58,888 nucleotides of DNA from JBBPYC01 sp038200275. Its GTDB lineage: Bacteria > Pseudomonadota > Gammaproteobacteria > Burkholderiales > Burkholderiaceae_C. Positions 20,927-29,457 of the stretch are shown here, piece by piece. Each line of letters begins with the position of its first letter. The first letter of the stretch is position 1. The stretch covers positions 1-58,888 of the forward strand of contig JBBPYC010000094.1 of assembly GCA_038200275.1 (NCBI GenBank), given 5' to 3'. The notes beneath the pieces are model-generated. The model did no database searches and was not told where the DNA came from. It worked only from the letters and a program-made list of their open reading frames with translations. The position numbers and the translations under genes were made by a program.

Positions 20927-22453
20927 ATGACCATACCGAATACCTCGATCGCGGCGATGCCCGCCGAGACCGCCACCGACACATTCGCGTTCGACAACAC
21001 CTTCGCGCGCGAACTCGAAGGCTTGTACGTCCCCTGGCAACCTGCACAGGCGCCACGGCCCACGCTGCTCAAGCTGAACCGCGTGCTGGCCGAAGAACTG
21101 GGCCTGGATGCCGATGCACTAGCCACGCCCGCCGGGACCGCGATATTCAGCGGCAACAAAGTGCCGCGCGGCGCGACGCCGATCGCCCAGGCCTACGCGG
21201 GCCATCAGTTCGGAGGTTACTCACCGCAGCTCGGCGACGGCCGTGCGCTGCTGCTCGGCGAAGTCATCGACCGACAAGGCAATCGGCGCGACATCGCGTT
21301 CAAAGGCTCCGGCCGCACGCCGTTCTCGCGCGGTGGCGACGGCAAGGCTGCGCTCGGCCCCGTGCTGCGTGAATATTTGATCGGTGAAGCGATGCACGCG
21401 CTCGGCGTGCCGACCACGCGCGCGCTGGCGGCGGCGGCTACTGGCGAATCGGTGCTGCGTGAATCCGGCCCGCTGCCGGGCGCCGTGCTGACGCGCGTGG
21501 CCGCCAGCCACATCCGTGTTGGCACCTTCCAGTTCGCGGCAGCGCGGCGTGACCCGGATGGCATGCGCCGGCTTGCCGACTACGTGATCGCACGTCACTA
21601 CCCTGACTTGCTTGGCCAGCCGGATGGCTACCTCGGCCTGCTGCGCGCCACATCGGAAGCGCAAGCCCAACTGATCGCCCGCTGGATGAACCTCGGCTTC
21701 ATCCACGGTGTGATGAACACCGACAACATGACCCTGTCCGGAGAGACGATCGATTACGGCCCCTGCGCCTTCATGGACCACTACGACCCGGCCACCTTGT
21801 TCAGCTCGATCGACACCGGCGGGCGTTATGCGTATGCGAACCAACCCGGGATTGCTCGCTGGAACCTCGCGCGTTTGGCGGAAACGCTGCTGCCGCTGAT
21901 CGATGAAGACGCCGAGCGATCGATTGCCAAGGCGACCGGGGTAGTCAACGCGTTTCCTGAACGCTATCAACATCATTGGTTGGCCGGGATGCGGGCCAAG
22001 CTGGGTTTGACGACCGAGCATGACGACGACCTGGCGCTCGCCACCGATTTCCTGAAATCAATGGAAGGGCAAGGCGTCGACTTCACGCTGGCGTTCCGGC
22101 GCTTGAGTGATGCGGCCGAACACGAAGCCGCATTCGGCCTGCAGTCCTTGTTTGCCGATGCTTCTGCACTGAATCGCTGGCTCGGGCGCTGGCGCGCACG
22201 CTTGGCTCAAGACCCAGTGCATGCGGCCGACCGTGCCAGCGCCATGCGCGCCGTCAACCCGCTCTACGTCCCGCGCAATCACAAGGTCGAAGAAGCGCTG
22301 GCAGCGGCCGTCGAACAAGGCGACCAAGCGCCGTTCGAGCAAATGCTTTCGGTGCTTGGGCGACCGTTCGACGAACGCGCCGGGCTGGCCGCCTATGCGG
22401 AACCCGCACCGGCCGAGCAGACAGCTGCCTATCGAACTTTTTGCGGCACATGA
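20927..22453 (+). CDS. selO: protein adenylyltransferase SelO
   Basis: Pseudokinase-fold enzyme that transfers AMP from ATP to Ser/Thr/Tyr residues of redox-related proteins (YdiU/UPF0061 family). Hallmarks are FAFDNTFARELEGLYVPW, AQAYAGHQFGGYSPQLGDGRALLLGEV, DIAFKGSGRTPFSRGGDGKAALGPVLREYL, the catalytic-loop region FIHGVMNTDNMTLSGETIDYGPCAFMD and a C-terminal FCGT. The last Cys corresponds to the residue that is selenocysteine in animals. The frame starts 101 codons earlier, but those residues overlap the promoter region; ATG 20927 (or 20957) is the likely start. About 508 residues. It stands alone. Confidence 0.96.
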   Translation: MTIPNTSIAAMPAETATDTFAFDNTFARELEGLYVPWQPAQAPRPTLLKLNRVLAEELGLDADALATPAGTAIFSGNKVPRGATPIAQAYAGHQFGGYSPQLGDGRALLLGEVIDRQGNRRDIAFKGSGRTPFSRGGDGKAALGPVLREYLIGEAMHALGVPTTRALAAAATGESVLRESGPLPGAVLTRVAASHIRVGTFQFAAARRDPDGMRRLADYVIARHYPDLLGQPDGYLGLLRATSEAQAQLIARWMNLGFIHGVMNTDNMTLSGETIDYGPCAFMDHYDPATLFSSIDTGGRYAYANQPGIARWNLARLAETLLPLIDEDAERSIAKATGVVNAFPERYQHHWLAGMRAKLGLTTEHDDDLALATDFLKSMEGQGVDFTLAFRRLSDAAEHEAAFGLQSLFADASALNRWLGRWRARLAQDPVHAADRASAMRAVNPLYVPRNHKVEEALAAAVEQGDQAPFEQMLSVLGRPFDERAGLAAYAEPAPAEQTAAYRTFCGT

Positions 22454-22803
22454 GCGGGACGCGACGCGGGCTGCAGCCAGAGTGCCAGGCGTCTCCGCCT
22501 CAAAGCTTTCTTGCGCTCTCTTTCTCCAGTGCAGTGCAGCTGTCGCGGGCGCACTGTTATGGTCGGCCGACCAGCGTGCGGCGCCAGCGCTCGCGTCGTG
22601 AGTGACTGCAGCGGCGTGGTTGTGAGCAAACGCTACGAGACTACAAATTTCATAGCTGAAACCCAAGATTTTATGAGCGATGGAAGCACTTTTTCCTTAT
22701 AAACAGCCACTTGTGCGATGCTAGCGGCGGCATGGTCGGGCCTGGGGCAAAGGCCCAATGCAAAGCCGTCCGATGCCGATTCCCAGGTTCTCGCAGCAGA
22801 AAA
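22454..22803. other. intergenic stretch; contains a repeat-like segment
   Basis: About 350 bases between selO and the Wzz-type gene. No frame with good codon use is present. Around 22637-22706 the sequence becomes AT-rich (GACTACAAATTTCATAGCTG and onward) and resembles the segment at 37661-37725; both look like degenerate copies of a short dispersed intergenic repeat. The promoter of the next gene should lie in or just after this segment. Confidence 0.45.
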
Positions 22804-24837
22804 ATGACGCCGATATTCGACACCACCCCCGCTTCCATCGGCTATGCCGGGCGTTCGCCCGCGTCCCGCGCCAACCGGCGCCGGCGCTGGGTGTTCGGTG
22901 TGACGTTGGTGCTTGCCGGCGCTGCAAGCCTGTACTGGGTTTATTCGCGACCCGCGGAATACCAGGCCAGCGCGCGCTGGCAGTTCGCTTTTGCCGAACG
23001 CGACCCGTCGCCGACCGAGCGGCAGCCGGCGCAATCCGAAGCAGCATTGCTGACCGAGCTGCAGGTAATCACCAGCCGCCCACTGCTCGAACAGCTTGAG
23101 GGCGAACTGCAGCGGCGCGGGCTGCCATTGCCTGTGACCCAGGTTCGGGAAAAAGACATCGACGCGCTGCGGCGGTCGCTGCAAGTGCTGCCGATTCCAG
23201 GCACCTCCATTGTCGAAGTCGCAGCCGAGGGCCTGACGCCTGAGCCGCTCGCGCCTGCGATCAACACGCTGTTCAAGCTCTATCAGGGCCATCTCGACGA
23301 GAGTCACCGCTCGCGCACCGGTGACGCCGGAGGCAAAGCCGACGAAGAGGCAGCGGCGCTGCAGGCGCGCGTCACGCAGAAACGCCGCGCCATCGACGAA
23401 TTCCGTGCCCGCCACAACATCGTGTCGCTCGAGCGGGACGAAAGCCCGGTGCTGTCGCAGGTCAAGGGCCTGGGTGACTCGCTGAATCTGGCCAACGAAA
23501 AGGCCGCCACCGCCGAAGGCCGGCTCAAGTCGCTGCGCGCGGCGCTCGCGGCCGGCAAGGGCGCCGTGCGTGCGCGCGACGACCCCACACTGGCCAGCCT
23601 GGAGAAACGGCAGTCGGAAGGGCAGGAAGAATTGCGTTCGCTGCAGCGCCGCTTCACCGACGACTATCTGGCGCTGGACCCGAACGTGCAAGCGCTTCGC
23701 AGCCGACTGGCCAATCTGGGCGAGCAGGTCATCCAGGCACGCGGCGCGGGGCAGCAAGCAGCGCTGTCCGAGGCCGAGGAGGAACTGGCCAGCGCCCGGT
23801 CAGCCGCAGAACGCATCACCCAGCAGATGAACAGCTCGCGCCGGAGCGTGCAGACCTTCACCGCCCGCCTGGCCGAATACAAGTCGATGCAGGAAGAGCT
23901 GGACCAGCTCGAAGAACAACGGCACGCCGCCGTGACGCGCGCCACCGCGCTTGAGGTGAGCAGCCGCCGCATCGCGCCGTCGGTCCAGGTGCTGGAGCCC
24001 GCGACCCTGCCGCCGGGCCCGATCCGGCCGGACTACACGCGCGACGCGGCGATCGCCGGCGCTGGCTCGCTCCTGCTGGCGCTGCTGATGGTGGCGCTGA
24101 CCGAGGTGTTCAACCGGCCCGAGCGCGCCGCGCCGCCCGAGTGGCGGATCGAACACGGTTGGGGACCGACCGGTCTGCCGATGCGGACCATGCCACCGCT
24201 TGCGTTCGACAACACGTCAGCACGCCAATTGCCGGAGCTGCCGCGATCACAGCCAGACGCTCCGCTGCTGGAGGCGTCAGCGCCGATGCCGCGCGAGCTG
24301 GAGCCGCACGAAGCCGCAGCGCTGCTCGACGCCGCGGACGCCGCCACGCGCCCGCTGTTGATGGCGCTGCTCTCAGGCTTGACGGCCGAAGAAGCCGCAG
24401 CGCTTAACCGGGCCGATCTGGACTTTGAGACACTCATGATCCGCCTGCCCGATCGCCACGTTCCGATGGCTGATCTGCTGGCCCAGGCGCTGCAACCCGC
24501 CGCTGGAACCGAAGACGCCGGCAGCAGCACGCCGGAAGCACCGGTGTTCTCCACCGCCGACCGGCAACGCCACAGCGCGTCCGACATCGATACGGCCGTC
24601 GCCTTCGCAGCCCACGACGCCAGCCTGCCGCGCCCCGGCGAGGTGAACGCTGCGATGCTGCGCCACGGCTACATCGCGCATCTGGTGCGCCAGGGCGCCC
24701 GCTTCAGCGACTTGTCGCGCTGGGTCGGTCGGCTGCCAGCCGACGCGCTGGGCGTTTATGCAAGGCTGGCTCCGGACGGGCCGAAGCGGCCGGCGGAAAC
24801 GATCGATCCGGTACTGCCCGCGTTGCGGCAGTCGTAG
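22804..24837 (+). CDS. Wzz/GumC-type chain-length protein with a degenerate tyrosine-recombinase-like C-terminal domain
   Basis: A 677-residue inner-membrane protein. Residues 29-47 form a first membrane segment, followed by a Wzz-like periplasmic part (YQASARWQFAF, PGTSIVEVAAEGLTPEPLAPAINTLFKLYQ), long coiled coils (about 185-390), a proline-rich PPGPIRPDY motif and a second membrane segment at 415-433. This is the layout of polysaccharide co-polymerases that set chain length. There is no Walker-type kinase domain. Instead residues about 498-665 read like a tyrosine recombinase core (EPHEAAALLDAAD, LLSGLTAEEAAALNRADLDF, AMLRHGYIAHLVRQGARFSDLSRWVG, VYARLAP), though three of the catalytic positions are changed. 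No other polysaccharide genes lie nearby. The ATG at 22804 is chosen because upstream codons lack membrane-protein character. Confidence 0.82.
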   Translation: MTPIFDTTPASIGYAGRSPASRANRRRRWVFGVTLVLAGAASLYWVYSRPAEYQASARWQFAFAERDPSPTERQPAQSEAALLTELQVITSRPLLEQLEGELQRRGLPLPVTQVREKDIDALRRSLQVLPIPGTSIVEVAAEGLTPEPLAPAINTLFKLYQGHLDESHRSRTGDAGGKADEEAAALQARVTQKRRAIDEFRARHNIVSLERDESPVLSQVKGLGDSLNLANEKAATAEGRLKSLRAALAAGKGAVRARDDPTLASLEKRQSEGQEELRSLQRRFTDDYLALDPNVQALRSRLANLGEQVIQARGAGQQAALSEAEEELASARSAAERITQQMNSSRRSVQTFTARLAEYKSMQEELDQLEEQRHAAVTRATALEVSSRRIAPSVQVLEPATLPPGPIRPDYTRDAAIAGAGSLLLALLMVALTEVFNRPERAAPPEWRIEHGWGPTGLPMRTMPPLAFDNTSARQLPELPRSQPDAPLLEASAPMPRELEPHEAAALLDAADAATRPLLMALLSGLTAEEAAALNRADLDFETLMIRLPDRHVPMADLLAQALQPAAGTEDAGSSTPEAPVFSTADRQRHSASDIDTAVAFAAHDASLPRPGEVNAAMLRHGYIAHLVRQGARFSDLSRWVGRLPADALGVYARLAPDGPKRPAETIDPVLPALRQS

Positions 24838-24844
24838 TCATTGC

Positions 24845-24885
24845 GCGTTGCATGAGCGACCGCTGTACGGTCACTCATGCAACGT
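24845..24885. terminator. long hairpin between convergent genes (putative bidirectional terminator)
   Basis: GTTGCATGAGCGACC (24847-24861) pairs with GGTCACTCATGCAAC (24869-24883) with one mismatch and a 7-base loop; a C-G pair and a G-T wobble extend it outward. It sits 7 bases after the Wzz-type stop and about 30 bases from the end of the convergent Bug gene. There is no T run, so it may slow RNA decay or act with Rho rather than terminate alone. Confidence 0.6.
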
Positions 24886-24913
24886 CCGGACCAACCAGCG
24901 ATCCGGCCGCAGA

Positions 24914-25909
24914 TTACTGATCGACGGTGACACCCGCTGTCTTGATCACGTTGCCCCACTTGGCCGTCTCTTCGGCAATGAACGCATCGAACGCCTGCGG
25001 CGTGTTGCCGACGGCAAACGTGCCCATGGCATCGAGCTTGGCGCGCGTCTCGTCGCTGTTGATGATCTTTGCCAACTCGCTCGACATGCGATCAATGATC
25101 GGGCGCGGCGTACCCGCCGGTGCCAGCACGCCAGCCCAAGTGCTGCCGATCAGGCCTGGGAACCCCTGCTCGATGAACGTTGGCACGTCAGGCAACACAG
25201 GCAGCCGGCGCTCGCCGGCAACGCCGATCAGGCGCACCTTGCCCGCCTTGGCCTGGTTGATGAAACCGGTCGGCGCATCGAAGAACAACTGGATCTGGCC
25301 ACCGATCAGGTCCGTCAGCGCAGGAATGGCGCCGCGGTACGGCACGTGGATCATGTCGACGCCGGTCAGCGACTTCCAGAGCTCGCTCGTCAGATGGGCG
25401 GCCGAGCCGTTGCCCGACGAGCCGAACGCGACCTTGCCCGGATGCGCTTTGGCGTAATCGATCAATTCGCGCGCGGTCTTGAACGGCGCGTCGTTGTTGA
25501 CGGCGGCGAGCAACGGCGACACGCCCAGCAGCGACACGCCGGTCAGGTCCTTCTTCGGGTCATACGGCAGCTTCGGGTACAGCGTGGTGTTGGCCGCATA
25601 CGCCGCGATCACGACGCCGAACGTGTAGCCATCGGCTGGCGCCTTGGCCAGCGCATCGACGCCGATCAGGCTGTTGGCGCCGGGCTTGTTGTCGATCACG
25701 ACTGGCTGGCCAAGCGCCTGCTGCAACCCCTGCTGCACAAGCCGCGCCATCTGGTCCGTGAAGCCGCCGGGCGTGTAGGGCACGATGATGCGGATCGGTT
25801 TGTTGGGCCAGGTGCTTTGGGCCAAGACCGGCGCTGCGATCGTCGCGGCAACGGCTGCGGCCGAAAGGTTGGTGATGAAGGCGCGGCGGGAAGAATGAGG
25901 ACGAGACAT
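24914..25909 (-). CDS. Bug family (tripartite tricarboxylate transporter) substrate-binding protein
   Basis: A 331-residue periplasmic binding protein. It starts MSRPHSSRRAFITNLSAAAVAATIAAPVLAQS, a twin-arginine-like signal (RRAFIT) cleaved near LAQS. The mature part has the Bug pattern WPNKPIRIIVPYTPGGFTDQMARLVQQGLQQALGQPVVIDNKPGA, GSSGNGSAAHLTSELW, HVPYRGAIPALTDLIGGQIQLFFD and LPDVPTFIEQGFPG. No TctA/TctB membrane genes are beside it, which is common for the many orphan Bug proteins of Burkholderiales. The ligand is unknown, typically a carboxylate. The frame extends 39 codons upstream without signal-peptide character, so ATG 25909 is used. Confidence 0.94.
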   Translation of the reverse strand: MSRPHSSRRAFITNLSAAAVAATIAAPVLAQSTWPNKPIRIIVPYTPGGFTDQMARLVQQGLQQALGQPVVIDNKPGANSLIGVDALAKAPADGYTFGVVIAAYAANTTLYPKLPYDPKKDLTGVSLLGVSPLLAAVNNDAPFKTARELIDYAKAHPGKVAFGSSGNGSAAHLTSELWKSLTGVDMIHVPYRGAIPALTDLIGGQIQLFFDAPTGFINQAKAGKVRLIGVAGERRLPVLPDVPTFIEQGFPGLIGSTWAGVLAPAGTPRPIIDRMSSELAKIINSDETRAKLDAMGTFAVGNTPQAFDAFIAEETAKWGNVIKTAGVTVDQ

Positions 25910-26058
25910 GGCAGTAATTTGGTGAAGCGAAGCTGACATTCTGAACAAAATACTTGGCTGAGTTTCCGGGTGTTTACCCGCCGACGTCGCTCTCTGCTTG
26001 ACGGTACAAATTCGTCGACTCATCATCTCGACCTTTTTGACTGCGCGAATAAAGCTAA

Positions 26059-26283
26059 ATGGGGCACAGTATGGAAGCCGAGGTGCGCAAAACTAGGAAG
26101 TCCGCATTCAACCCGAAGGAACGGATCAAGCTTGGCTCATTGCTCGCCGATGTGAGCAGACAGGCGAAGCTGACCGAGGATGAGTTTGCTGCCTTTGAGC
26201 AGCTACGCGACAAAATGCCTTCAGATAACGGCCTGTTTTCTGCTAAGGGATTGAGGCCACTATTGCACCCGGAGCAAAAGTAA
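26059..26283 (+). CDS. small hypothetical protein
   Basis: A 74-residue charged protein (start ATG 26059, or ATG 26071 after a GGGG). It reads as an N-terminal basic stretch (EVRKTRKSAFNPKERIKLG) followed by a helix (LTEDEFAAFEQLRDKMPSDN) and a short tail. Size and charge resemble small DNA-binding or antitoxin proteins, but I recognise no family. It has more A/T-ending codons than the flanking genes and stands first in the accessory stretch. Confidence 0.5.
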   Translation: MGHSMEAEVRKTRKSAFNPKERIKLGSLLADVSRQAKLTEDEFAAFEQLRDKMPSDNGLFSAKGLRPLLHPEQK

Positions 26284-26344
26284 GGTCCAGCTTTGCGTTT
26301 CAGCCGATCGTCTACAGCGGCAACTTAATCCGGTCTATAAAAAG

Positions 26345-27031
26345 ATGAGCATGAACGGCACCCAATTCCCTCACGTCGGCTTAAGCGACTTCAAAAAGTC
26401 GCTCAATAGCCTCAGGGCGGACTTCGTCGAGGAATTGGGAGAAGTAGGGCCCGAAACGGGCCTACGGTGTCTGCGTTTGTTCGACGTATGGCGACAAGTT
26501 TCGCTGCGCCGGATCGTTGACTTGGCCGAAGGTGCGCAATCTTTTTTCATCGACAAACGCCTCGTTCCAGCTTGTACTCTCACCCGCTCAGTTGTCGAAA
26601 CGGTTGCGCTTCAATACACGGTTTGGAAGCAGCTAACTGCGCTCATCGAATCCGCCGATTTTCGTGGCGTTCACGTCCTCTTGATGAAGGCAGTTTTTGG
26701 TCGAAGAGACAAGGGAGATGACTGGCCCAACAAGTCCGCCAACGTTCTCACTGCAATTGACCATCTGGACAAACTATTTCCGGGCTTTCGAAGCGAGTAC
26801 GACCGCTTATCTGAGTACTTGCACTCTGGATTGTTGGGCGGGTATGGAATCTACGTAAGAACCGAAGGTGCAGGTCTGCAGTCCTACTTTGGGCAAAATC
26901 CATGTGGTCTAGAAATGGGGCCATGGGGCGGAGTGGAGCTTGAGCGCGCGCTGATGGTGGCAGTGACGTTCAATGATTTTCTGCGGGAAATGCGCCCCCG
27001 GCTCGCTTTGTTGGTTGTGCACAATGGCTAA
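26345..27031 (+). CDS. hypothetical protein, possibly HEPN/DUF5677-like
   Basis: A 228-residue all-helical protein of unknown function. Segments such as LTRSVVETVALQYTVWKQL (an RxxxE helix) and later EYDRLSEYLHSG (a helix ending in E-Y-L-H) have the look of HEPN-type proteins such as DUF5677, where an Arg/His motif can form an RNase site. The resemblance is by pattern only and several residues are not in standard positions. Codon use is more A/T-tolerant than in the catabolic genes, suggesting transfer. The ATG at 26345 opens the frame 61 bases after the small gene. Confidence 0.55.
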   Translation: MSMNGTQFPHVGLSDFKKSLNSLRADFVEELGEVGPETGLRCLRLFDVWRQVSLRRIVDLAEGAQSFFIDKRLVPACTLTRSVVETVALQYTVWKQLTALIESADFRGVHVLLMKAVFGRRDKGDDWPNKSANVLTAIDHLDKLFPGFRSEYDRLSEYLHSGLLGGYGIYVRTEGAGLQSYFGQNPCGLEMGPWGGVELERALMVAVTFNDFLREMRPRLALLVVHNG

Positions 27032-27164
27032 TGCCAATCGCTCAGGCGGACCACGGTTCAACATGCTGTTGGATACGGTCGCCTTGCAGCGTAAGTGCGC
27101 TCCCAACGCAAGTTGCCGGTTAATTTCACATTAGGCTTTCCCGTTGAGTATCCGTAAACATGCC

Positions 27165-27599
27165 ATGCCCAGGTTTCTCGCCGAAGTGATAAGCGCTGAA
27201 GTGTACGAAGGGTGGCTTGCGCGCAAAGCAGCAGCGCACGTCAAGCGCGACCGGAAGCGGCTGCAAATCGGGGTTACCCAATCTCTGTACAAGGAAGCAA
27301 TCCATTGGGCAGTCGTGCTCAGCGATGGCCGCGACGCATATACGGGCGAAGACCTGCACTGGAAACTCATCAGTACGTACAGGAACGAAGAGTCCAAGGC
27401 CGGTCGTCATGGCTACAAGACTGGGTTTGCTTTGCTACCAACGGTTGATCATGTAAGCGCGGGCGCCACAGAGGCCAGCTTCAAAATATGTGCATGGCGG
27501 ACCAACGACGCGAAGAACGACCTCTCCCATCCTGCATTTATCGAGTTGTGCAAGATGGTGCTCAGCCACGAGGGGTACACGGTTGCTGGCGGTCCCTGA
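27165..27599 (+). CDS. hypothetical protein with HNH-nuclease-like region
   Basis: A 144-residue soluble protein. The front is basic and helical (RKAAAHVKRDRKRLQIG). The middle contains DAYTGEDLHW, then LPTVDHVSAG and WRTNDAKNDLSHPAFIELC. An Asp-His pair followed by N-x3-N-D is the spacing of HNH/endonuclease VII-like zinc nucleases, where the YTG element commonly precedes the DH. The usual zinc-binding Cys pairs are absent. The call is therefore tentative. A TTG at 27144 is an alternative start; the ATG at 27165 is used. It belongs to the accessory stretch of four small genes. Confidence 0.5.
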   Translation: MPRFLAEVISAEVYEGWLARKAAAHVKRDRKRLQIGVTQSLYKEAIHWAVVLSDGRDAYTGEDLHWKLISTYRNEESKAGRHGYKTGFALLPTVDHVSAGATEASFKICAWRTNDAKNDLSHPAFIELCKMVLSHEGYTVAGGP

Positions 27600-27639
27600 C
27601 CATTTAGAGTGGGTTTGATCCGCCCGCACCAACAGTCCG

Positions 27640-28026
27640 ATGAGCACTTCTGACTGGATCGCAGTTTGTGCCTTTGCGGTTGCCGCAGCATCCGTAGCCA
27701 TTTCGCTTTACTCACTGCGTGAATCCCGCCGAGCAAACCACCTCGCGTTACTCGATCGTCGCTCGGTCATTTACGGTGCGTTCAAGCGCCTTGCCACTGA
27801 AGCACTCTGCGAAGGCGAAAGACTCAAGGTCGAAGAACTGCAGGCATTCGAGCCGCATGCCGACGCCGCTGAATTGCATCTGCCCACTGATTTGGCAACG
27901 GAGATCAGTGAGTTCTATAGGGACTGCGAAACCATCGCCTGGGCCCGAGGCCTCACACAGCCCGCTGATGAAGAATATGTCCTCAAGGGAAGACGGCAGC
28001 CACGCGCGTTCATCGAAACGCTCTAG
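27640..28026 (+). CDS. membrane-anchored hypothetical protein
   Basis: A 128-residue protein with one N-terminal membrane segment (WIAVCAFAVAAASVAISLYSL) followed by a charged helical cytoplasmic or periplasmic part (RRANHLALLDRRSVIYGAFKRLATEAL and EISEFYRDCETIAWARG). The layout, a short membrane anchor followed by an RRxxHxxL-type helix, is seen in many small hypothetical proteins of accessory regions. No family is recognised. It starts 40 bases after the HNH-like gene, so it could be its partner. Confidence 0.55.
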   Translation: MSTSDWIAVCAFAVAAASVAISLYSLRESRRANHLALLDRRSVIYGAFKRLATEALCEGERLKVEELQAFEPHADAAELHLPTDLATEISEFYRDCETIAWARGLTQPADEEYVLKGRRQPRAFIETL

Positions 28027-28146
28027 CCATTCAAGATCGTCTGCTATCGCTGGTTCGCCGTGCCATAGTTGGCTGACCGCCATCATTGGGCAATGTCGAC
28101 TCCGCCCACGGAGCTGCGAGCGGTGCGTGACTGAAGCGCGCTCGAA

Positions 28147-29349
28147 TTAGGCGTGAGGCATCACCACCGCCGCCGCCTCCACCGCCGGCGGCGTATTCCG
28201 ACTTCGCCCGCATCGCACGATCCCGCCGATCATGACCATGCCGACGCCGGGGAGGTCGCCGAGTTCGATGCTCTCCAGCATGGTCTTGCCAGCGGTGTGC
28301 TGCGCACGATCCAAGAACACGAAATCGGCGTCGCGGCCGGGCTCGATCAGGCCGCAATTCAGCTTGCGGATGCGCGCGGTGTTGCCGGTCGCAAAGCAGA
28401 ACACCTGCTCGGCCGGGATGCCGGCGATGCTGGACAGCAGCGCGATCATGCGCAGGATGCCGAGGGGTTGCACGCCCGATCCAGCTGGGCCGTCGGTGCC
28501 GAGGATCACGCGGTGCGGGCACTTGAGTTCGATCGCGGCTCGTGCCGCGGCGATGGCGACTTTCTCATTGCCGTTGTGGACCAGTTCGATCGCGCGACCG
28601 CTTTGCTCGCACAGTTCGCAGACGTCGCGCTCAGGCAATGACGTGTGGCCGCCGTTGATGTGGCCGATGATGTCGGCATCGGCTTCCAGCACGACGTCTT
28701 TGTCGATCAAGCCGGAGCCGGGGATGGATGGGCCGCCGGTGTGGATCGTGCTCTGGATGCCGTACTTGCGCGCCCAGGCGACCATTTCCTTGGCCTCGTA
28801 GCCGGCCTTGACTGAGCCCAAGCCAACTTCGCCGAGCAGGCCGACGCCGGCTTCGGCCAGTTCCTTGAAGTCGCTCTCGACCATGCCTTTTTCGATCACG
28901 GGCGCGCCGGCCAGCACCTTGACGCCGCCGGGGCGGAAGTTGTCATAGGCGCGCTGCGCGGTGATGGCCAAGGCTTTCAGGCCGACGATGTCCTTGGGCC
29001 GGCCGGGCAGGTGCACTTCGCCAGCGGAGATCATCGTGGTGACGCCGCCATTCATCGTCGAATCGATCCAGCCGAGCTGGCCCTGACGCGGCGTCCAGTC
29101 GCCGAACACGGGATGCATGTGGCTGTCGATCAGGCCGGGGGCGACGCAGGTGCCGCGGGCGTCGATCGTGGTCTTGGCGCCTTCCACATCGCAGTCTTTC
29201 AACTTGCCGACTTGCGTGATCAGGCCGTCATCCACGACGATGGTGTCGGCATCCAGGATGGGCTTGTCGAGGTCGCCCGACAGCAGCAACCCGATGTTGC
29301 GGATCACCACCTTGCCCGACTTCTCGACTGCTGCTGTTGTTGCTGCCAT
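28147..29349 (-). CDS. amidohydrolase, predicted enamidase (1,4,5,6-tetrahydro-6-oxonicotinate hydrolase)
   Basis: A 400-residue metal-dependent amidohydrolase predicted to open the ring of 1,4,5,6-tetrahydro-6-oxonicotinate, giving 2-formylglutarate and ammonia. The first metal ligands are in DSHMHP (His77, His79); later ligands fit STIHTGGP and IIGHINGGHTS, and the catalytic Asp fits ILGTDGPAGSG. Eubacterium barkeri enamidase is a Fe-Zn member of the same family with a length near 390, and the overall sequence style here (VVIRNIGLLLSGDLDKPILDADTI, NCGLIEPGRDADFVFLD) fits it. The assignment rests also on the reductase gene in the same locus. It is transcribed away from that gene and is separated from the patatin by 108 bases on the same strand. 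Confidence 0.8.
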   Translation of the reverse strand: MAATTAAVEKSGKVVIRNIGLLLSGDLDKPILDADTIVVDDGLITQVGKLKDCDVEGAKTTIDARGTCVAPGLIDSHMHPVFGDWTPRQGQLGWIDSTMNGGVTTMISAGEVHLPGRPKDIVGLKALAITAQRAYDNFRPGGVKVLAGAPVIEKGMVESDFKELAEAGVGLLGEVGLGSVKAGYEAKEMVAWARKYGIQSTIHTGGPSIPGSGLIDKDVVLEADADIIGHINGGHTSLPERDVCELCEQSGRAIELVHNGNEKVAIAAARAAIELKCPHRVILGTDGPAGSGVQPLGILRMIALLSSIAGIPAEQVFCFATGNTARIRKLNCGLIEPGRDADFVFLDRAQHTAGKTMLESIELGDLPGVGMVMIGGIVRCGRSRNTPPAVEAAAVVMPHA

Positions 29350-29457
29350 CTAAAAAAGCTCCTTCTGAGTTGACCCAAAAAGCGTTGCCGGTGGCACGCT
29401 CACGCGCCATTCGTGAAAGCCGGGCGGGACCGGCAGAACGCGTCCGCGGAGAAACGC

